64,000 nucleotides of DNA from Adlercreutzia rubneri (GCF_009755265.1 NZ_WPOO01000006.1:1-64000), one strand, 5' to 3'. Counted from the stretch's first letter, positions 27,165 through 36,937 are shown. Notes: a model not told the origin generated them from the letters alone. Made by a program: numbers and translations.

Positions 27165-29738
27165 ATGAAAGCTTACAATCCCCATGAGATCGAGCCCCGT
27201 TTGCAGTTGGCCTGGGAAGAGGCCGGGCTGTACACGGTGCCGGAGAATTCCGATGCGCCCAAGAAGTATGTCCTGGAGATGTTCCCGTATCCCTCCGGCG
27301 ACATGCACATGGGGCATGCGAGCAACTACACCTACGGCGACGTGGTGGCCCGCTACTCCAAGATGCAGGGCTTCGACGTGCTGCATCCCATGGGCTGGGA
27401 CGCTTTCGGCCTGCCCGCGGAGAACGCCGCCATCAAGCATCACAGCCATCCGGCCATCTGGACCTACGAGAACATCGAGACCCAGAAGAAGAGCTTCTCC
27501 CGCATGGGCTTTTCCTACGACTGGGATCGCAAGGTGGTGGCGTGCGATCCGGAGTACTACCGCTGGGGCCAGTGGATCTTCCTGAAGTTCTGGGAGCGCG
27601 GTCTCGTGGAGCGTCGCAACTCGCCGGTGAACTGGTGTCCGAGCTGCGGCACCGTGCTCGCCAACGAGCAGGTCATCGAGGGTCGCTGCTGGCGATGCGA
27701 CTCCGAGGTGGAGAAGCGCGACCTCACCCAGTGGTACTACAAGATCACCGACTACGCCCAGGAGCTGCTGGACGACCTGGATCAGCTGGAAGGCTGGCCC
27801 GAGCGCGTGAAGCAGCAGCAGGCCAACTGGATCGGCCGCTCCGAGGGCGCCAACGTGGACTTCATCCTGTGCGACCGCGACGGCAACGCGCCGGAGAACC
27901 CCACGGAAGACGACGTCATCACCGTGTTCACCACGCGCGCCGACACGCTGTTCGGCTGCAGCTTCTTCTTGCTGGCGCCGGAAAGCAAGCTGCTCCGCGG
28001 CCTTGTGGAAGGCACCGAATACGAGGTGCCGGTCATGGAGCTGGTTGAGGCAGCCAAGAAGGTGACCGCCGTCCAGCGCGCCCAGGGCGACCACGAGAAG
28101 CACGGCGCGTTCACCGGTCGCTACGTGGTGAACCCCATCAACGGCGAGAAGGTGCCCGTGTGGGTGGGCGACTACATTGTGGCCGACTACGGCACCGGTG
28201 CCGTCATGGCCGTGCCCTGCGGCGATCAGCGCGACTTCGAGTTCGCCCGCAAGTACGATCTGCCCATCATCCCCATCATCCTGTCTGAGGACGACCCGCT
28301 GTACCCGCAGCTCAAGGACGAGCAGGGCCGCGTGGTGACCACGGTGGACTGGCCGGAGGCCTACGCCGCCGAGGGCATCCTCGTGCAGTCCGGTCCCTAC
28401 ACGGGCATGATCGGCGGTAAGCACTCCGAGGGCGAAGCGGCCATCGTGGCCGCGCTGGAAGAGATGGGTCGCGGCAAGCGCACCGTGGAGTTCCGCCTGC
28501 GCGATTGGCTCATCAGCCGCCAGCGCTACTGGGGCAACCCCATCCCCGCTATCCACTGCGAGAAGTGCGGCGTGGTGCCCGTGCCCGAGGAAGATCTGCC
28601 CGTGCGCCTGCCCGAGGACATCGACCTGGCCGCCGGCGAGACGCTGGCCACCCATGCCGGGTTCGTGAACACCACCTGCCCGGTTTGCGGCGGCCCGGCC
28701 AAGCGCGAGACCGACACCATGGACACGTTCACGTGCTCCAGCTGGTACTACATGCGCTACACCGACCCGCACAACGTGCACGCGCCCTTCGATCCGGAGA
28801 AGACCAACGCCTGGATGCCCGTCGACCAGTACATCGGCGGCATCGAGCACGCCATCCTGCACCTGCTCTACAGCCGCTTCTTTACGAAAGTGCTGCGCGA
28901 CTGCGGCCTGCTCGACTTCGACGAGCCCTTCACGAACCTGCTGTGCCAGGGCATGGTGCTCGACGCCCACGGCGATGTGATGAGCAAGTCGAAGGGCAAC
29001 GTGGTCTCGCCGGAGGAGATGATCGCCGAATACGGCGCCGACGCCGTGCGCGCCTACATCTTGTTCTTGGGGCCGCCCGAGAAGGAGAAGCTGTGGAACG
29101 AGGACGGCCTGCCGGGCATGTACAAGTTCCTGAACCGTCTGTGGCGCCAGGTGCACGACTTGTGCGGTAAGGCCGGCGACGAGACGCTGTTCGCGCAGAA
29201 GCCGGCTGACGAGGCGGCCGTGGCCGCGGCGAAGAAGCTCATTCGTGAGCGCCATCGCGTGGTGGAGAAGGTGTCGGCTGACATCGAGCGCAACACCTTC
29301 AACACCGCCATCGCCGCCATCATGGAGCTGTCGAACGCCGCCGGCGAGTACCTGCGTGCGTTCAGCCCCGAGGATCGCGCCGCCTGCGAAGACCATCGCG
29401 CGCTCGACGCGGAGGTGGCCGAGGTGCTGGTGAAGCTTGTGGCGCCGTTCACGCCCCATCTGGCCGACGAGCTGTGGCGCGAGGCGCTGGGCCGCGAGGG
29501 CTTCGTCTACGACCAGCCGTGGCCGGAATACGACCCCGATCAGGCGCGCGCCGACGAGGTGGAGCTGGCCGTGCAGATCTGCGGCAAGATCAAGGGCCGC
29601 GTGACCGTGGCCGCCGATGCCCCGGAGCCCGAGGTGCTCGCCGCCGCCCGCGAGGCCGTGGCCGCCGCCCTTGAGGGCAAGACGGTGAAAAAGGAAGTCT
29701 ACGTCCCCGGCCGTCTGGTGAACATCGTCGCCGTGTAG
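27165..29738 (+). CDS. leuS: Leucyl-tRNA synthetase
   Basis: 857-aa class I synthetase that charges tRNA-Leu. HMGH (residues 48-51) is the HIGH signature and VMSKSKGNVV (M606-K610) is the KMSKS loop. An editing (CP1) domain lies at about residues 220-420 (TVFTTRADTLFGCSFF), with zinc-ribbon Cys pairs (WCPSCG..CWRC and CEKCG..CPVCGG). The C-terminal anticodon-binding domain ends at residue 857. Length is normal. A terminator built from a palindromic repeat follows. Confidence 0.96.
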   Translation: MKAYNPHEIEPRLQLAWEEAGLYTVPENSDAPKKYVLEMFPYPSGDMHMGHASNYTYGDVVARYSKMQGFDVLHPMGWDAFGLPAENAAIKHHSHPAIWTYENIETQKKSFSRMGFSYDWDRKVVACDPEYYRWGQWIFLKFWERGLVERRNSPVNWCPSCGTVLANEQVIEGRCWRCDSEVEKRDLTQWYYKITDYAQELLDDLDQLEGWPERVKQQQANWIGRSEGANVDFILCDRDGNAPENPTEDDVITVFTTRADTLFGCSFFLLAPESKLLRGLVEGTEYEVPVMELVEAAKKVTAVQRAQGDHEKHGAFTGRYVVNPINGEKVPVWVGDYIVADYGTGAVMAVPCGDQRDFEFARKYDLPIIPIILSEDDPLYPQLKDEQGRVVTTVDWPEAYAAEGILVQSGPYTGMIGGKHSEGEAAIVAALEEMGRGKRTVEFRLRDWLISRQRYWGNPIPAIHCEKCGVVPVPEEDLPVRLPEDIDLAAGETLATHAGFVNTTCPVCGGPAKRETDTMDTFTCSSWYYMRYTDPHNVHAPFDPEKTNAWMPVDQYIGGIEHAILHLLYSRFFTKVLRDCGLLDFDEPFTNLLCQGMVLDAHGDVMSKSKGNVVSPEEMIAEYGADAVRAYILFLGPPEKEKLWNEDGLPGMYKFLNRLWRQVHDLCGKAGDETLFAQKPADEAAVAAAKKLIRERHRVVEKVSADIERNTFNTAIAAIMELSNAAGEYLRAFSPEDRAACEDHRALDAEVAEVLVKLVAPFTPHLADELWREALGREGFVYDQPWPEYDPDQARADEVELAVQICGKIKGRVTVAADAPEPEVLAAAREAVAAALEGKTVKKEVYVPGRLVNIVAV

Positions 29739-29765
29739 CTGCAACTCCTCGCAAGCAGAATCCGT

Positions 29766-29794
29766 AGGGGGCGACCTTGGTCGCCCCTCTTTTT
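29766..29794 (+). terminator. leuS terminator formed by GTAGGGG-family palindromic unit
   Basis: Inverted repeat 29766-29788 (AGGGGGCGACC / GGTCGCCCCT) followed by CTTTTT. A related unit in the other orientation lies at 29819-29842. Same sequence as the unit inside the histidine kinase gene at 40532-40554. Confidence 0.75.
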
Positions 29795-29818
29795 GTCGTG
29801 CGCCCATAACCCGCTCAC

Positions 29819-29842
29819 GAGGGCTGACCAAGGTCAGCCCCT
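29819..29842. repeat. Palindromic unit, variant
   Basis: GGGCTGACC / GGTCAGCCC (9-bp perfect arms around AA), 31 bp after the leuS terminator unit. It reads as the complementary-orientation member of the same family. Confidence 0.6.
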
Positions 29843-29916
29843 ATGGAAGAGGATGCGCATCTCCGCAGGGCGCCCAGAGGCCTGCGATCGGGTCCGCCCT
29901 CCCGCAGCGAGCGATG

Positions 29917-32667
29917 CTAGCTGAGTACCTCGTCTAGAGCTTCGAAGAGCTTGTCGATTTCGACGGGCTTGGTGAGGTGGCCGTTCATGCCGCTGCGCAG
30001 GGCCTTCTGGCGATCCTCTTCAAAGGCGTCCGCGGTCATGGCGAGGATAGGCACTTGCGCTCGGGTCGGATCGTTTAGGCGACGGATGGCCTTGGTGGCC
30101 TCGTAGCCGTTCATGACCGGCATCTGCACGTCCATGAGCACCAGCTGGTAGTGCCCCGATGGTGCGTCCATGATCTTCTCTACCGCTTCGCAGCCGTTCA
30201 CGGCGTATTCCACGGTGAAGCCCTCGTTCTCCAGAAGGGTGATGGCGATCTCGCGGTTGAGGTCGTTGTCGTCCACGAGCAGGATGCGGCTGTGGCGCAG
30301 CCGGTGGCTCGGGTCGACGTGCTGGGTCTTGGCCTCTTGGGCCGCTGCGGTCGCGCCCTCGCACGCCAGCTGCAAGGTCAGCTCAACGGTGAATGAGGTG
30401 CCCTTGCCCTGGGTGCTCTTCACGGAAATAGTGCCGTGCATCATGTCCACGAGGTTCTTCGTGATGGCCATGCCGAGCCCCGTGCCCTGGATGCCGCTGA
30501 TGGTGGAGGTGCGCTCGCGCTCGAAGGGGTCGAAGATGTGCTCGACGAATTCGGGGCTCATGCCAATGCCCGTGTCCGACACGGTGAAGCGGTAGCGTCC
30601 GTAGCCGACCGGCGCGCCGGGCAGCTCGTCCAGCGTCACCTTGATGAAGCCGCCGGGATTCGTGAACTTCAGGGCGTTGCCCAGCAAGTTCAAGAGAATC
30701 TGGTTGATGCGCAGCTTGTCGCAGCGCACCTCGGTGTGGCGGACGCTCTCGGTGTTGATGGAGAAGTACAGTTGCCGCGCGCTCGTCTCGGCCTGAATGA
30801 TGCTGTAGAGATCGTCCAGAAGATCGACGAGGTTGTAGGGCTGCTCGTCCAGCGAGACCTTGCCGCTCTCGATATGGCTCATGTCCAGAATGTCGTTGAT
30901 GAGGCTCAAGAGATGCGTGCTGGAGGACTTGATCTTGTTCAGGTACTCCTCCACTTTCTCCGGCTGATCGAGGCGGCTGGCAGCCAGAGTGGTGAAGCCC
31001 ACAATGGCGTTCATGGGCGTGCGGATGTCGTGGGACATGTTCGAGAGGAAGGCGCTCTTGGCGGCGTTGGCCTTGTTGGCCTGGGTCAGTGCCTCTTCCA
31101 ACAGGGCCTTCTTCTTCATCTCCTCGCGGGTTTGCACGTCGACGCTGCGCAGGCCCAGCACCATGTTGTGAGCTTGGGGCCAATCGCCGCCGCGCACGAC
31201 GGTGGCCTGGCAGTACTCCGTAACGTCGCCGTGGTTGATGCGATAGTTCACATGGATACGGCTCTCGTCGGTCAGGCGCGTGATGAGGCTTTCCGCCGAA
31301 AGCGCGTCGCGCAGCATGGCCTGGTCCTCTTCCACGACAGCTTCATTGATGTATCCGCCGAGGCAGCTGTCAAGATTGAGCTCGCCGGCGAACAGCTCGT
31401 CCAGCTTGCGAAGCCTGTCGCCGCTGACGCGCAGGGCCTCGCCCGCTTTGGTGTCCAGGCTGAAGGAGCACACGAGCAGGTAGTCCTCGGAAAGCGCCTG
31501 GATGAGATCGCGCTGGCGGCGCTCCTTGCGCACTTCTTCCTTTTTCTTGTCCGTGTAATCGAGCAGGTAACGCTGCAAGAGCAGCTCGCCATCGCTTTCG
31601 ATGAGCTTCACGTTGCCCATGACATGCACGATGTCGCCGTTGTCGTGGCGCACGCGGTACTCGGTGCTCACCGAGTCGCCGACGTTCTTCAGGGTAGCGA
31701 TTGATTCGCGCATCTTCCCGGCGTCCTCATCGACGACCGAGGGGGCCACCATGTCGAAGCCGGCGGCCATGAGGTCTTCCGCCGAATCGTAGCCCAAAAT
31801 GTCCAGGGCCGCCTGGTTGATGCCGAGCAGGCGCGTGCCGTCGAGCGAATGGGTGATGACGCCGCAGTCCATGGTGGTGAAAATGGTTTCCATGGTGCGG
31901 TTCTTCTCGACGATCTCGTCCTCGTAGGCGCGTTCCTGGGTGACGTCGATGCCCACGCCAACGGTGCCCATGACCGAGCCGTCGATGTTGTAGAGGGGCG
32001 ACTTGTAGGTGGTGAGCAGGCGCGTGCCATCGCTGGTCTGCACGGTCTCCTCCGAGACAATGGTGGACTTGGCGGCCATGACCCGGCGCTCCGATTCTAT
32101 GCAGGCGGGATCGTCTGCCTCCACGTCCCAGATGTAGGCGTGGCCTCGGCCCTGAACCTGCTCTTTGGTCTTGTTCACCGTGGCGCAGAAGGCGTCGTTG
32201 ACCTTGTGATGGATGCCGTCCTTGGACTTGTACCACACGAGCGACGGAATGGAATTGATGGTGGCTTCCAAATACTGGCTCGTCTCCCAGGAGTCGGCGT
32301 AGCGCTTGCAGGCGCGCTGCCAATGGTTGAAGCGCCAGGATGCCTCGGCGGCGCTCAAGGGCGCGATCCACAGGTCGGCGATGTCGTTGAAGTAGGGCTC
32401 GACGGCGGGCACTTGGTCGTGGGTGACGATGAGGGTGACCGTTGTGGTGGCCTGCCGGTGAGCGGCGAAGACGCGGGCCCAGGCGGCGGCATCGTGGCCC
32501 GTGGCATCGGCGAAAATGGCGCTGGCCTGGGCGGTGAGCGCCTCTTCGGGCTCGTCACTGCGCGTGAAATGGTGCGTGAAGCTTGGCTGCGGCTGCGCAT
32601 CTTCGATAATGCGTGCGATCTCGTCGGGCAGGCCCACGAGGTAGAAAGTCACCGGGCAATGGTACAT
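29917..32667 (-). CDS. Hybrid sensor histidine kinase with PAS domains and receiver
   Basis: 916 aa from ATG 32667, which has AAAGGA upstream; an ATG at 32712 is less supported. No membrane segment is evident, so sensing is likely cytosolic. Order: an N-terminal ~130-residue region of unknown type, PAS around 150-270 (SIPSLVWYKSKDGIHHKVNDAF), a second PAS around 275-400 (GVITHSLDGTRLLGINQAALDILGYD), a further PAS-like part, HisKA with phospho-acceptor SNMSHDIRTPMN, HATPase (NLLGNALKFTN, DTGIGM, GTGLGMAI) and a C-terminal receiver (LLVDDNDLNRE, phospho-Asp in VLMDVQMP). No partner regulator adjoins it. Confidence 0.92.
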   Translation of the reverse strand: MYHCPVTFYLVGLPDEIARIIEDAQPQPSFTHHFTRSDEPEEALTAQASAIFADATGHDAAAWARVFAAHRQATTTVTLIVTHDQVPAVEPYFNDIADLWIAPLSAAEASWRFNHWQRACKRYADSWETSQYLEATINSIPSLVWYKSKDGIHHKVNDAFCATVNKTKEQVQGRGHAYIWDVEADDPACIESERRVMAAKSTIVSEETVQTSDGTRLLTTYKSPLYNIDGSVMGTVGVGIDVTQERAYEDEIVEKNRTMETIFTTMDCGVITHSLDGTRLLGINQAALDILGYDSAEDLMAAGFDMVAPSVVDEDAGKMRESIATLKNVGDSVSTEYRVRHDNGDIVHVMGNVKLIESDGELLLQRYLLDYTDKKKEEVRKERRQRDLIQALSEDYLLVCSFSLDTKAGEALRVSGDRLRKLDELFAGELNLDSCLGGYINEAVVEEDQAMLRDALSAESLITRLTDESRIHVNYRINHGDVTEYCQATVVRGGDWPQAHNMVLGLRSVDVQTREEMKKKALLEEALTQANKANAAKSAFLSNMSHDIRTPMNAIVGFTTLAASRLDQPEKVEEYLNKIKSSSTHLLSLINDILDMSHIESGKVSLDEQPYNLVDLLDDLYSIIQAETSARQLYFSINTESVRHTEVRCDKLRINQILLNLLGNALKFTNPGGFIKVTLDELPGAPVGYGRYRFTVSDTGIGMSPEFVEHIFDPFERERTSTISGIQGTGLGMAITKNLVDMMHGTISVKSTQGKGTSFTVELTLQLACEGATAAAQEAKTQHVDPSHRLRHSRILLVDDNDLNREIAITLLENEGFTVEYAVNGCEAVEKIMDAPSGHYQLVLMDVQMPVMNGYEATKAIRRLNDPTRAQVPILAMTADAFEEDRQKALRSGMNGHLTKPVEIDKLFEALDEVLS

Positions 32668-32840
32668 GGCGCGCGTCCTTTGGAGTTGCTCAACGTGTCG
32701 TTGCCGTAACAACGAGGAAACGGTTTCTCAACCTGTGTAGTATACCAACTTTATCAGGGATGACTTCCCGCACCGCTGGACAAGTTTGAATTTTTGCTAT
32801 AGTGTACCCCGCTTTTCCGATGCTACGAAGGAGGTGGCCT

Positions 32841-33536
32841 GTGGCCCGCGACAACGCCCGACCCGTGCCCTGGTGGCGCTGGTGCGCTCGCGTGCTGCTG
32901 GCCGTCTGCGCGCTGGCGGTGCTTATCGTGGGCGTGGCCAACGTGGTCACCGTGGCCGCGACGCGCGATCGGGTGGTCACCGTGGAAGGGGCCGCATCGG
33001 CGCTGGCCAGCGACCCTGCCGATGCCGTGGTGGTGCTGGGGGCCAGCGTGTACGCCGACGGCACGCCGAGCGATATTTTGGCTGATCGCTTGGAAGTGGC
33101 CTGCGACTTGTACAAGAGCGGTGCGGCCCGGGCCATCATCGTCAGCGGCGACAACCGCACCTCCCACTACAACGAGTCCGACGCCATGAAGGCGTACTGC
33201 GTGGAGCTGGGCGTGCCGAGCGAGGACGTGTACGTAGACCATGCGGGCAACACCACCTACGAGTCGATGTGGCGGGCGCGGCACGTGTTCGGGGCGGACC
33301 GCATCATCGTGGCCACCCAGGCCTATCATCTGTATCGCGCCATGTTCGCTGCCGATTGCTTGGGCATGCAGGTGTGGGGCGTGCCCTGCGACAAGGGGGC
33401 CTACGACAACCAGCGGGCTTACAGCATCCGCGAGGTGCTCGCTCGCACGAAGGACTTCTACGCGGCGCTGCTGCAGGTGCCGGTGGACACGGCCGGCGAG
33501 GCGGTATCGCTGAACGGTTCCGGAGATCTGACGTGA
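32841..33536 (+). CDS. SanA/YdcF-family (DUF218) membrane-anchored protein
   Basis: 231 aa. One N-terminal membrane segment (VLLAVCALAVLIVGVANVV, residues ~19-38) anchors a DUF218 domain: DAVVVLGASVYADG, DRLEVACDLYKSGAARAIIVSGDN, DHAGNTTYESM, VATQAYHLYRAMFAA. SanA and YdcF relatives are linked to envelope barrier function; the reaction is unknown. GTG 32841 was chosen for its AAGGAGG site. The next gene starts 10 bp after its stop and may be co-transcribed. Confidence 0.85.
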   Translation: MARDNARPVPWWRWCARVLLAVCALAVLIVGVANVVTVAATRDRVVTVEGAASALASDPADAVVVLGASVYADGTPSDILADRLEVACDLYKSGAARAIIVSGDNRTSHYNESDAMKAYCVELGVPSEDVYVDHAGNTTYESMWRARHVFGADRIIVATQAYHLYRAMFAADCLGMQVWGVPCDKGAYDNQRAYSIREVLARTKDFYAALLQVPVDTAGEAVSLNGSGDLT

Positions 33537-33546
33537 GGGGGCGCTT

Positions 33547-34392
33547 GTGCAGACGCTAGGCACCGAACTGGACCGAACCATTGCCGGTTGGGGCCCTGAA
33601 GCCGCCGCAGCTCTCAAGCGCTCGCGGAACAAGGATCGCTTCCGCGCGGCCGTGGAGCGCACGTGGCGCTTGCGCCCGGACGTGGGACGGTTTGTCCTCA
33701 TGCACACCAACGGCATCTACATCGCCAAGGACGAGCGCCCCCGCAAAGGGCCCGACCGCCACAAGGACTGGTGGGTCTTCGGCATGTACCTGGACGACGC
33801 CATGGCGCGCACCGAGGTGGACGCCTGGCAGTCGGTGCTGCTCATGAACCTGGAGCAAGAGGGTTTCGCCGTCAACGAGCTGCGCTTCTTCCCTGCGAAA
33901 TGGGATATGCGCCAGCGGCGGCTGTTTCCGGAATTGTGGGAGGAGGGGGAGAGCGCCTGCGTTCCCGGCAACCGTGACGGGCTCAAGTACCAGGACGAGG
34001 CGCGGGCCTTGGATATCGTGAAGCGGGCCGTGTTTCTCGTCTTCGAGGACACCGAGCTGGCCTGGGCTCTTCTCGAGAAAGTTCGCGGTGCCTCGGTGCG
34101 GGAGATGTTCGCCGCGGGATCAACCGGCGAGACGGCAGTTCGGGATGGCAAGCGACAGGGGGAGAAGCGCTACCGGCTGCTTCTTTACGTGGATGACGTG
34201 GCGCAGACAAAGCCGATCGTGGAGGCGTACTCGGAGGCCATTCGGTCGCGCGCCCGCCTGCTGGGCTTGCGTCTCGGCTCCATTTGGGTGCGGAAGGCTC
34301 CGCCTCTGCTGGCCGGCAAGCACGCGTTTAAGCGCACGGGAACGTCGGAGCCGCTGCGCGACGAGGCGCTGCGGGGCGGTTCAGCCGAATAG
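33547..34392 (+). CDS. Uncharacterised protein
   Basis: 281 aa, cytosolic, rich in Arg, Glu and Trp. I do not recognise a family. Notable parts: TELDRTIAGWGPEAAAALKRSRNKDRF near the start, an aromatic stretch (KDWWVFGMYLDDAMART, FFPAKWDMRQRRLFPELW), and a basic C-terminus (LLGLRLGSIWVRKAPPLLAGKHAFKR). It starts at GTG 33547 right after the SanA-like gene. Its last 12 bp overlap the 3' end of the converging gene at 34381. Confidence 0.7.
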   Translation: MQTLGTELDRTIAGWGPEAAAALKRSRNKDRFRAAVERTWRLRPDVGRFVLMHTNGIYIAKDERPRKGPDRHKDWWVFGMYLDDAMARTEVDAWQSVLLMNLEQEGFAVNELRFFPAKWDMRQRRLFPELWEEGESACVPGNRDGLKYQDEARALDIVKRAVFLVFEDTELAWALLEKVRGASVREMFAAGSTGETAVRDGKRQGEKRYRLLLYVDDVAQTKPIVEAYSEAIRSRARLLGLRLGSIWVRKAPPLLAGKHAFKRTGTSEPLRDEALRGGSAE

Positions 34393-34821
34393 CTTCAAGG
34401 CGACGGTGTCGTCGAGGACGATTTTCAGTTCGCGGCCATTCGGCAGCGCGTAGGTATAGTAGAGCGGCTCCTCCGGACGGCTGAACACGCGGCTCAGCGG
34501 CACGTCGGCGGCGCAGTAGATGCGGCGGCAGCGGGCCGAGACGCGATCTTGGGTGGCGAACAGCAACGGATCCTCGTAGCGGTCGCAGCCCTGGCTGAAG
34601 AAGTAGTTGTGGGCGTCGTCCCACCCGAAGTGCTGGATGATGAGCCGATGCAGGTCGGCAAGGGTCTCGTCGGCGCTCATGAAGGCGCTGCACTGCGGGG
34701 AGGAGTCGTCCGCCGGCCCGATAACGAGGGTGAGCGCAGCATTCGAAAAGACCCCCTCGCACGGGGCCGCTTCGGGCGCGCGCCACCATTGGCCGGGAAA
34801 TTCGATGATCTTGGCGGTCAC
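34381..34821 (-). CDS. pRiA4b ORF-3-like family protein
   Basis: About 146 aa. The pattern SADETLADLHRLIIQHFGWDDAHNYFF, then a later PLSRVFSRPEEPLYYTYA with C-terminal IVLDD, matches the plasmid pRiA4b ORF-3-like (IS1096 TnpR-associated) family, whose role is unknown and which is often near mobile elements. GTG 34821 follows GAAAGG; an upstream ATG at 34848 lacks a site. It overlaps the end of the converging gene by 12 bp. Confidence 0.75.
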   Translation of the reverse strand: MTAKIIEFPGQWWRAPEAAPCEGVFSNAALTLVIGPADDSSPQCSAFMSADETLADLHRLIIQHFGWDDAHNYFFSQGCDRYEDPLLFATQDRVSARCRRIYCAADVPLSRVFSRPEEPLYYTYALPNGRELKIVLDDTVALKLFG

Positions 34822-34938
34822 GACTCGAGCCTTTCTCGTCCTCCTCATGACGGGGGCATTGTAACAGGAGTTTTCCCTAAGGGAAATCAAATGGTTGAAA
34901 TTGGCCGAAAAAGTAGCTTCAAGCAGGGATAAGGTGTC

Positions 34939-34957
34939 TATTTACACTAAGTAAATA
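34939..34957. promoter_or_regulatory. AT-rich inverted repeat upstream of TetR gene
   Basis: TATTTAC..GTAAATA, perfect 7-bp arms, in the 353-bp spacer between the divergent gene at 34821 and the TetR gene at 35175. It is a plausible repressor site. The rest of the spacer shows nothing else convincing. Confidence 0.4.
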
Positions 34958-35174
34958 AGTCAGGAATTCAAGGGATTTGGTGAGTCTTTCGCCGGGGCGC
35001 CCGGTCTTGCGGGAGCCCGGTATTATCATCGCAGCAGCGTCTCTCCTCGTTGATGAGAGATTAATGGCCGCAGCTGCGCTGCGATGACCAAAATGAGTGG
35101 TTGCCCGACGGCGCGGAGCCGGTCGAGGCGTTTTGCACGCGGCATTGTCGGTTGCGCGGGCGGGAAGGTGGGGC

Positions 35175-35813
35175 ATGGCCCAGCAGAAGGGGAGAACGAG
35201 CAAGGCGGACGCCACCCGGCGCCAATTGCTGGATGCGGCGATCGAGGTCATTTCCGAACGCGGCTACGCAGACACGACGGTGGAGCGCATCGTGGAGGTG
35301 GCGGGCGTTTCGAAGGGCGTGGCCTACTACCACTTCTCCAGCAAGGCCGATATCGCCACCTGCATCCTCGTGGAGGGCATTGGCGAGATCGTCGACGACT
35401 TTGTGGCTATCGCCGGTAAGGCCCCTTCGGCCGTGGAAGCCCTTACGGCCATGATGGATTCTTTCGCCGCGACTATTTTCCGCAACGCCGGATTCGGGCG
35501 CATCCTCGTGTCGGAGTTGTGGCGGCGCGGGCGCGAATGGTCCGAGCCGATGCGCGCTTTGGAGGAGCGCCTGCTGGCGGTGCTGCGCGGGCAGATCGAG
35601 CGCGGGCAGCGCGAGGGCAGCATTCGCGGCGATATCGATGCGGCGTTCGAGGCGGTGGCCGTGGTGGGCATGGTGCTCACGACGACGCTGCACTACATCC
35701 GCGAGGCCGAACAGCGCGTCGAGGAAGGCTGCGACTGCGCCGAGGCGTTTGCGGCGGCGGAGCGCTCGCTTACCGCGCGCATTTGCGACTACGTGCACCA
35801 CGCCAACGCGTAG
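35175..35813 (+). CDS. TetR-family transcriptional regulator
   Basis: 212 aa. N-terminal TetR helix-turn-helix (QLLDAAIEVISERGYADTTVERIVEVAGVSKGVAYYHFSSKADI) and a helical C-terminal ligand domain with a YfiR-like feel. ATG 35175 follows GGAAGGTGGGG. No adjacent efflux gene is present, so its target may be itself or the divergent gene. The region after it (35820-35940) is low-complexity GC repeats. Confidence 0.9.
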   Translation: MAQQKGRTSKADATRRQLLDAAIEVISERGYADTTVERIVEVAGVSKGVAYYHFSSKADIATCILVEGIGEIVDDFVAIAGKAPSAVEALTAMMDSFAATIFRNAGFGRILVSELWRRGREWSEPMRALEERLLAVLRGQIERGQREGSIRGDIDAAFEAVAVVGMVLTTTLHYIREAEQRVEEGCDCAEAFAAAERSLTARICDYVHHANA

Positions 35814-35835
35814 GGGGCCGGGGCTTCTGCCGCCC

Positions 35836-35936
35836 TTGCGCGCCGCCGACCCTCGCGCCGCCACCCGCATGCGCCGCCGCCCTTGCGCGCCGCCGCACGC
35901 ATGCGCCACCACCCGCGTGCGCCGCCGCACGAAACC
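35836..35936. repeat. Low-complexity GC-rich repeat tract
   Basis: Loose repeats built from CGCATGCGCC, GCGCCGCCGC and CCACCCGC. The tract is noncoding, between the TetR gene and serA. It is too irregular for a CRISPR array. Confidence 0.55.
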
Positions 35937-35963
35937 GCTTTTTCTCCGTCAGCGCAACTGTTG

Positions 35964-35979
35964 CTTTAGCGCGCTAAAG
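35964..35979. promoter_or_regulatory. 16-bp perfect palindrome upstream of serA
   Basis: CTTTAGCGCGCTAAAG, 40 bp before the serA start and just ahead of a possible -10 (TATGCT, 35987-35992). Position suggests an operator. Confidence 0.45.
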
Positions 35980-36019
35980 TTCGCGGTATGCTGGGGATGC
36001 CTACTGAAAGGAGCTTTTC

Positions 36020-36937
36020 GTGTACAAGATCTACTGCCTGAACAACATCTCTCCTGAGGGCCTGGCCCTGCTCACCGACAACTATGAGGTCACCGAGAAC
36101 ATCGACGAGGCCGACGCCATCCTCGTGCGCTCCGCCGACATGCACGAGATGGAAGTGCCCGCGAACCTGAAGGCCGTGGCCCGCGCCGGCGCTGGCGTGA
36201 ACAACATCCCGCTGGACAAGTTCGCCGAGGCCGGCATCGCCGTCTTCAACACGCCGGGCGCCAATGCCAACGCCGTGAAGGAGCTTGTGCTGGCCGGCAT
36301 GCTGCTGGCGAGCCGCGACATCATCGGCGGCGTGGCGTGGGTGCGCGACAACGCCGATGATGAGAACGTGGGCAAGGCCGCCGAGAAGGCCAAGAAGCAG
36401 TTCGCAGGCGGCGAGATTCTTGGCAAGACGTTGGGCGTCATTGGCCTGGGTGCCATCGGCAAGCTGGTGGCGCAGTCCGCCGAGGCGCTGGGCATGAAGG
36501 TCATCGGCTACGATCCGGCCATGGACGAGATCACCGTGCACGAGCAGATTTCCCCGACGGTGGAGTTCGCCGACCTGCCGAAGGTTCTCAAGGAGAGCGA
36601 CTTCATCACCATCCACGTGCCGGCGCTGCCCGCCACCAAGGGTATGATCAACGCCGACGCCATCGCTCAGATGAAGGACGGCGTCGTGTTCCTGAACTTC
36701 TCCCGCGACGTGCTGGTCGATGATGCCGCCATGGCCGAGGCGCTTGAGTCCGGCAAGGTGGCCGCGTATGTGACCGACTTCGCCAACCCGGCCGTCGTGA
36801 AGATGGAGCGCGCTATCGTCATCCCGCATCTGGGCGCCTCCACCGCCGAGGCCGAGGACAACTGCGCCAAGATGGCCGTCGAGGAAGTCATGGCCTACCT
36901 CGAGCGCGGCGAGAAGATCCACTGCGTGAATATGTAG
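36020..36937 (+). CDS. serA: D-3-phosphoglycerate dehydrogenase-type NAD-dependent 2-hydroxyacid dehydrogenase
   Basis: 305 aa from GTG 36020 with GAAAGGAGC upstream. D-isomer 2-hydroxyacid dehydrogenase fold: substrate part VARAGAGVNNIPLDKF, NAD-binding GKTLGVIGLGAIGKLV, catalytic-region NFSRD and the catalytic His in IPHLGAST. The short form lacks the C-terminal ACT regulatory domain. Such short proteins beside no other serine gene are usually annotated as 3-phosphoglycerate dehydrogenase, the first step of serine synthesis, but another 2-hydroxyacid substrate is possible. A 192-bp palindrome follows. Confidence 0.82.
   Translation: MYKIYCLNNISPEGLALLTDNYEVTENIDEADAILVRSADMHEMEVPANLKAVARAGAGVNNIPLDKFAEAGIAVFNTPGANANAVKELVLAGMLLASRDIIGGVAWVRDNADDENVGKAAEKAKKQFAGGEILGKTLGVIGLGAIGKLVAQSAEALGMKVIGYDPAMDEITVHEQISPTVEFADLPKVLKESDFITIHVPALPATKGMINADAIAQMKDGVVFLNFSRDVLVDDAAMAEALESGKVAAYVTDFANPAVVKMERAIVIPHLGASTAEAEDNCAKMAVEEVMAYLERGEKIHCVNM

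Noticed and set aside
27093..29831. 912-codon open frame on the minus strand across leuS
   Set aside because: It is an antisense shadow of leuS caused by high GC at third positions. The product is His/Gly/Val-rich with no domain, while leuS itself has all synthetase motifs.
35836..35936. Possible CRISPR-like or VNTR array
   Set aside because: Units are irregular in length and sequence, with no constant repeat or spacers; better described as a low-complexity GC tract.
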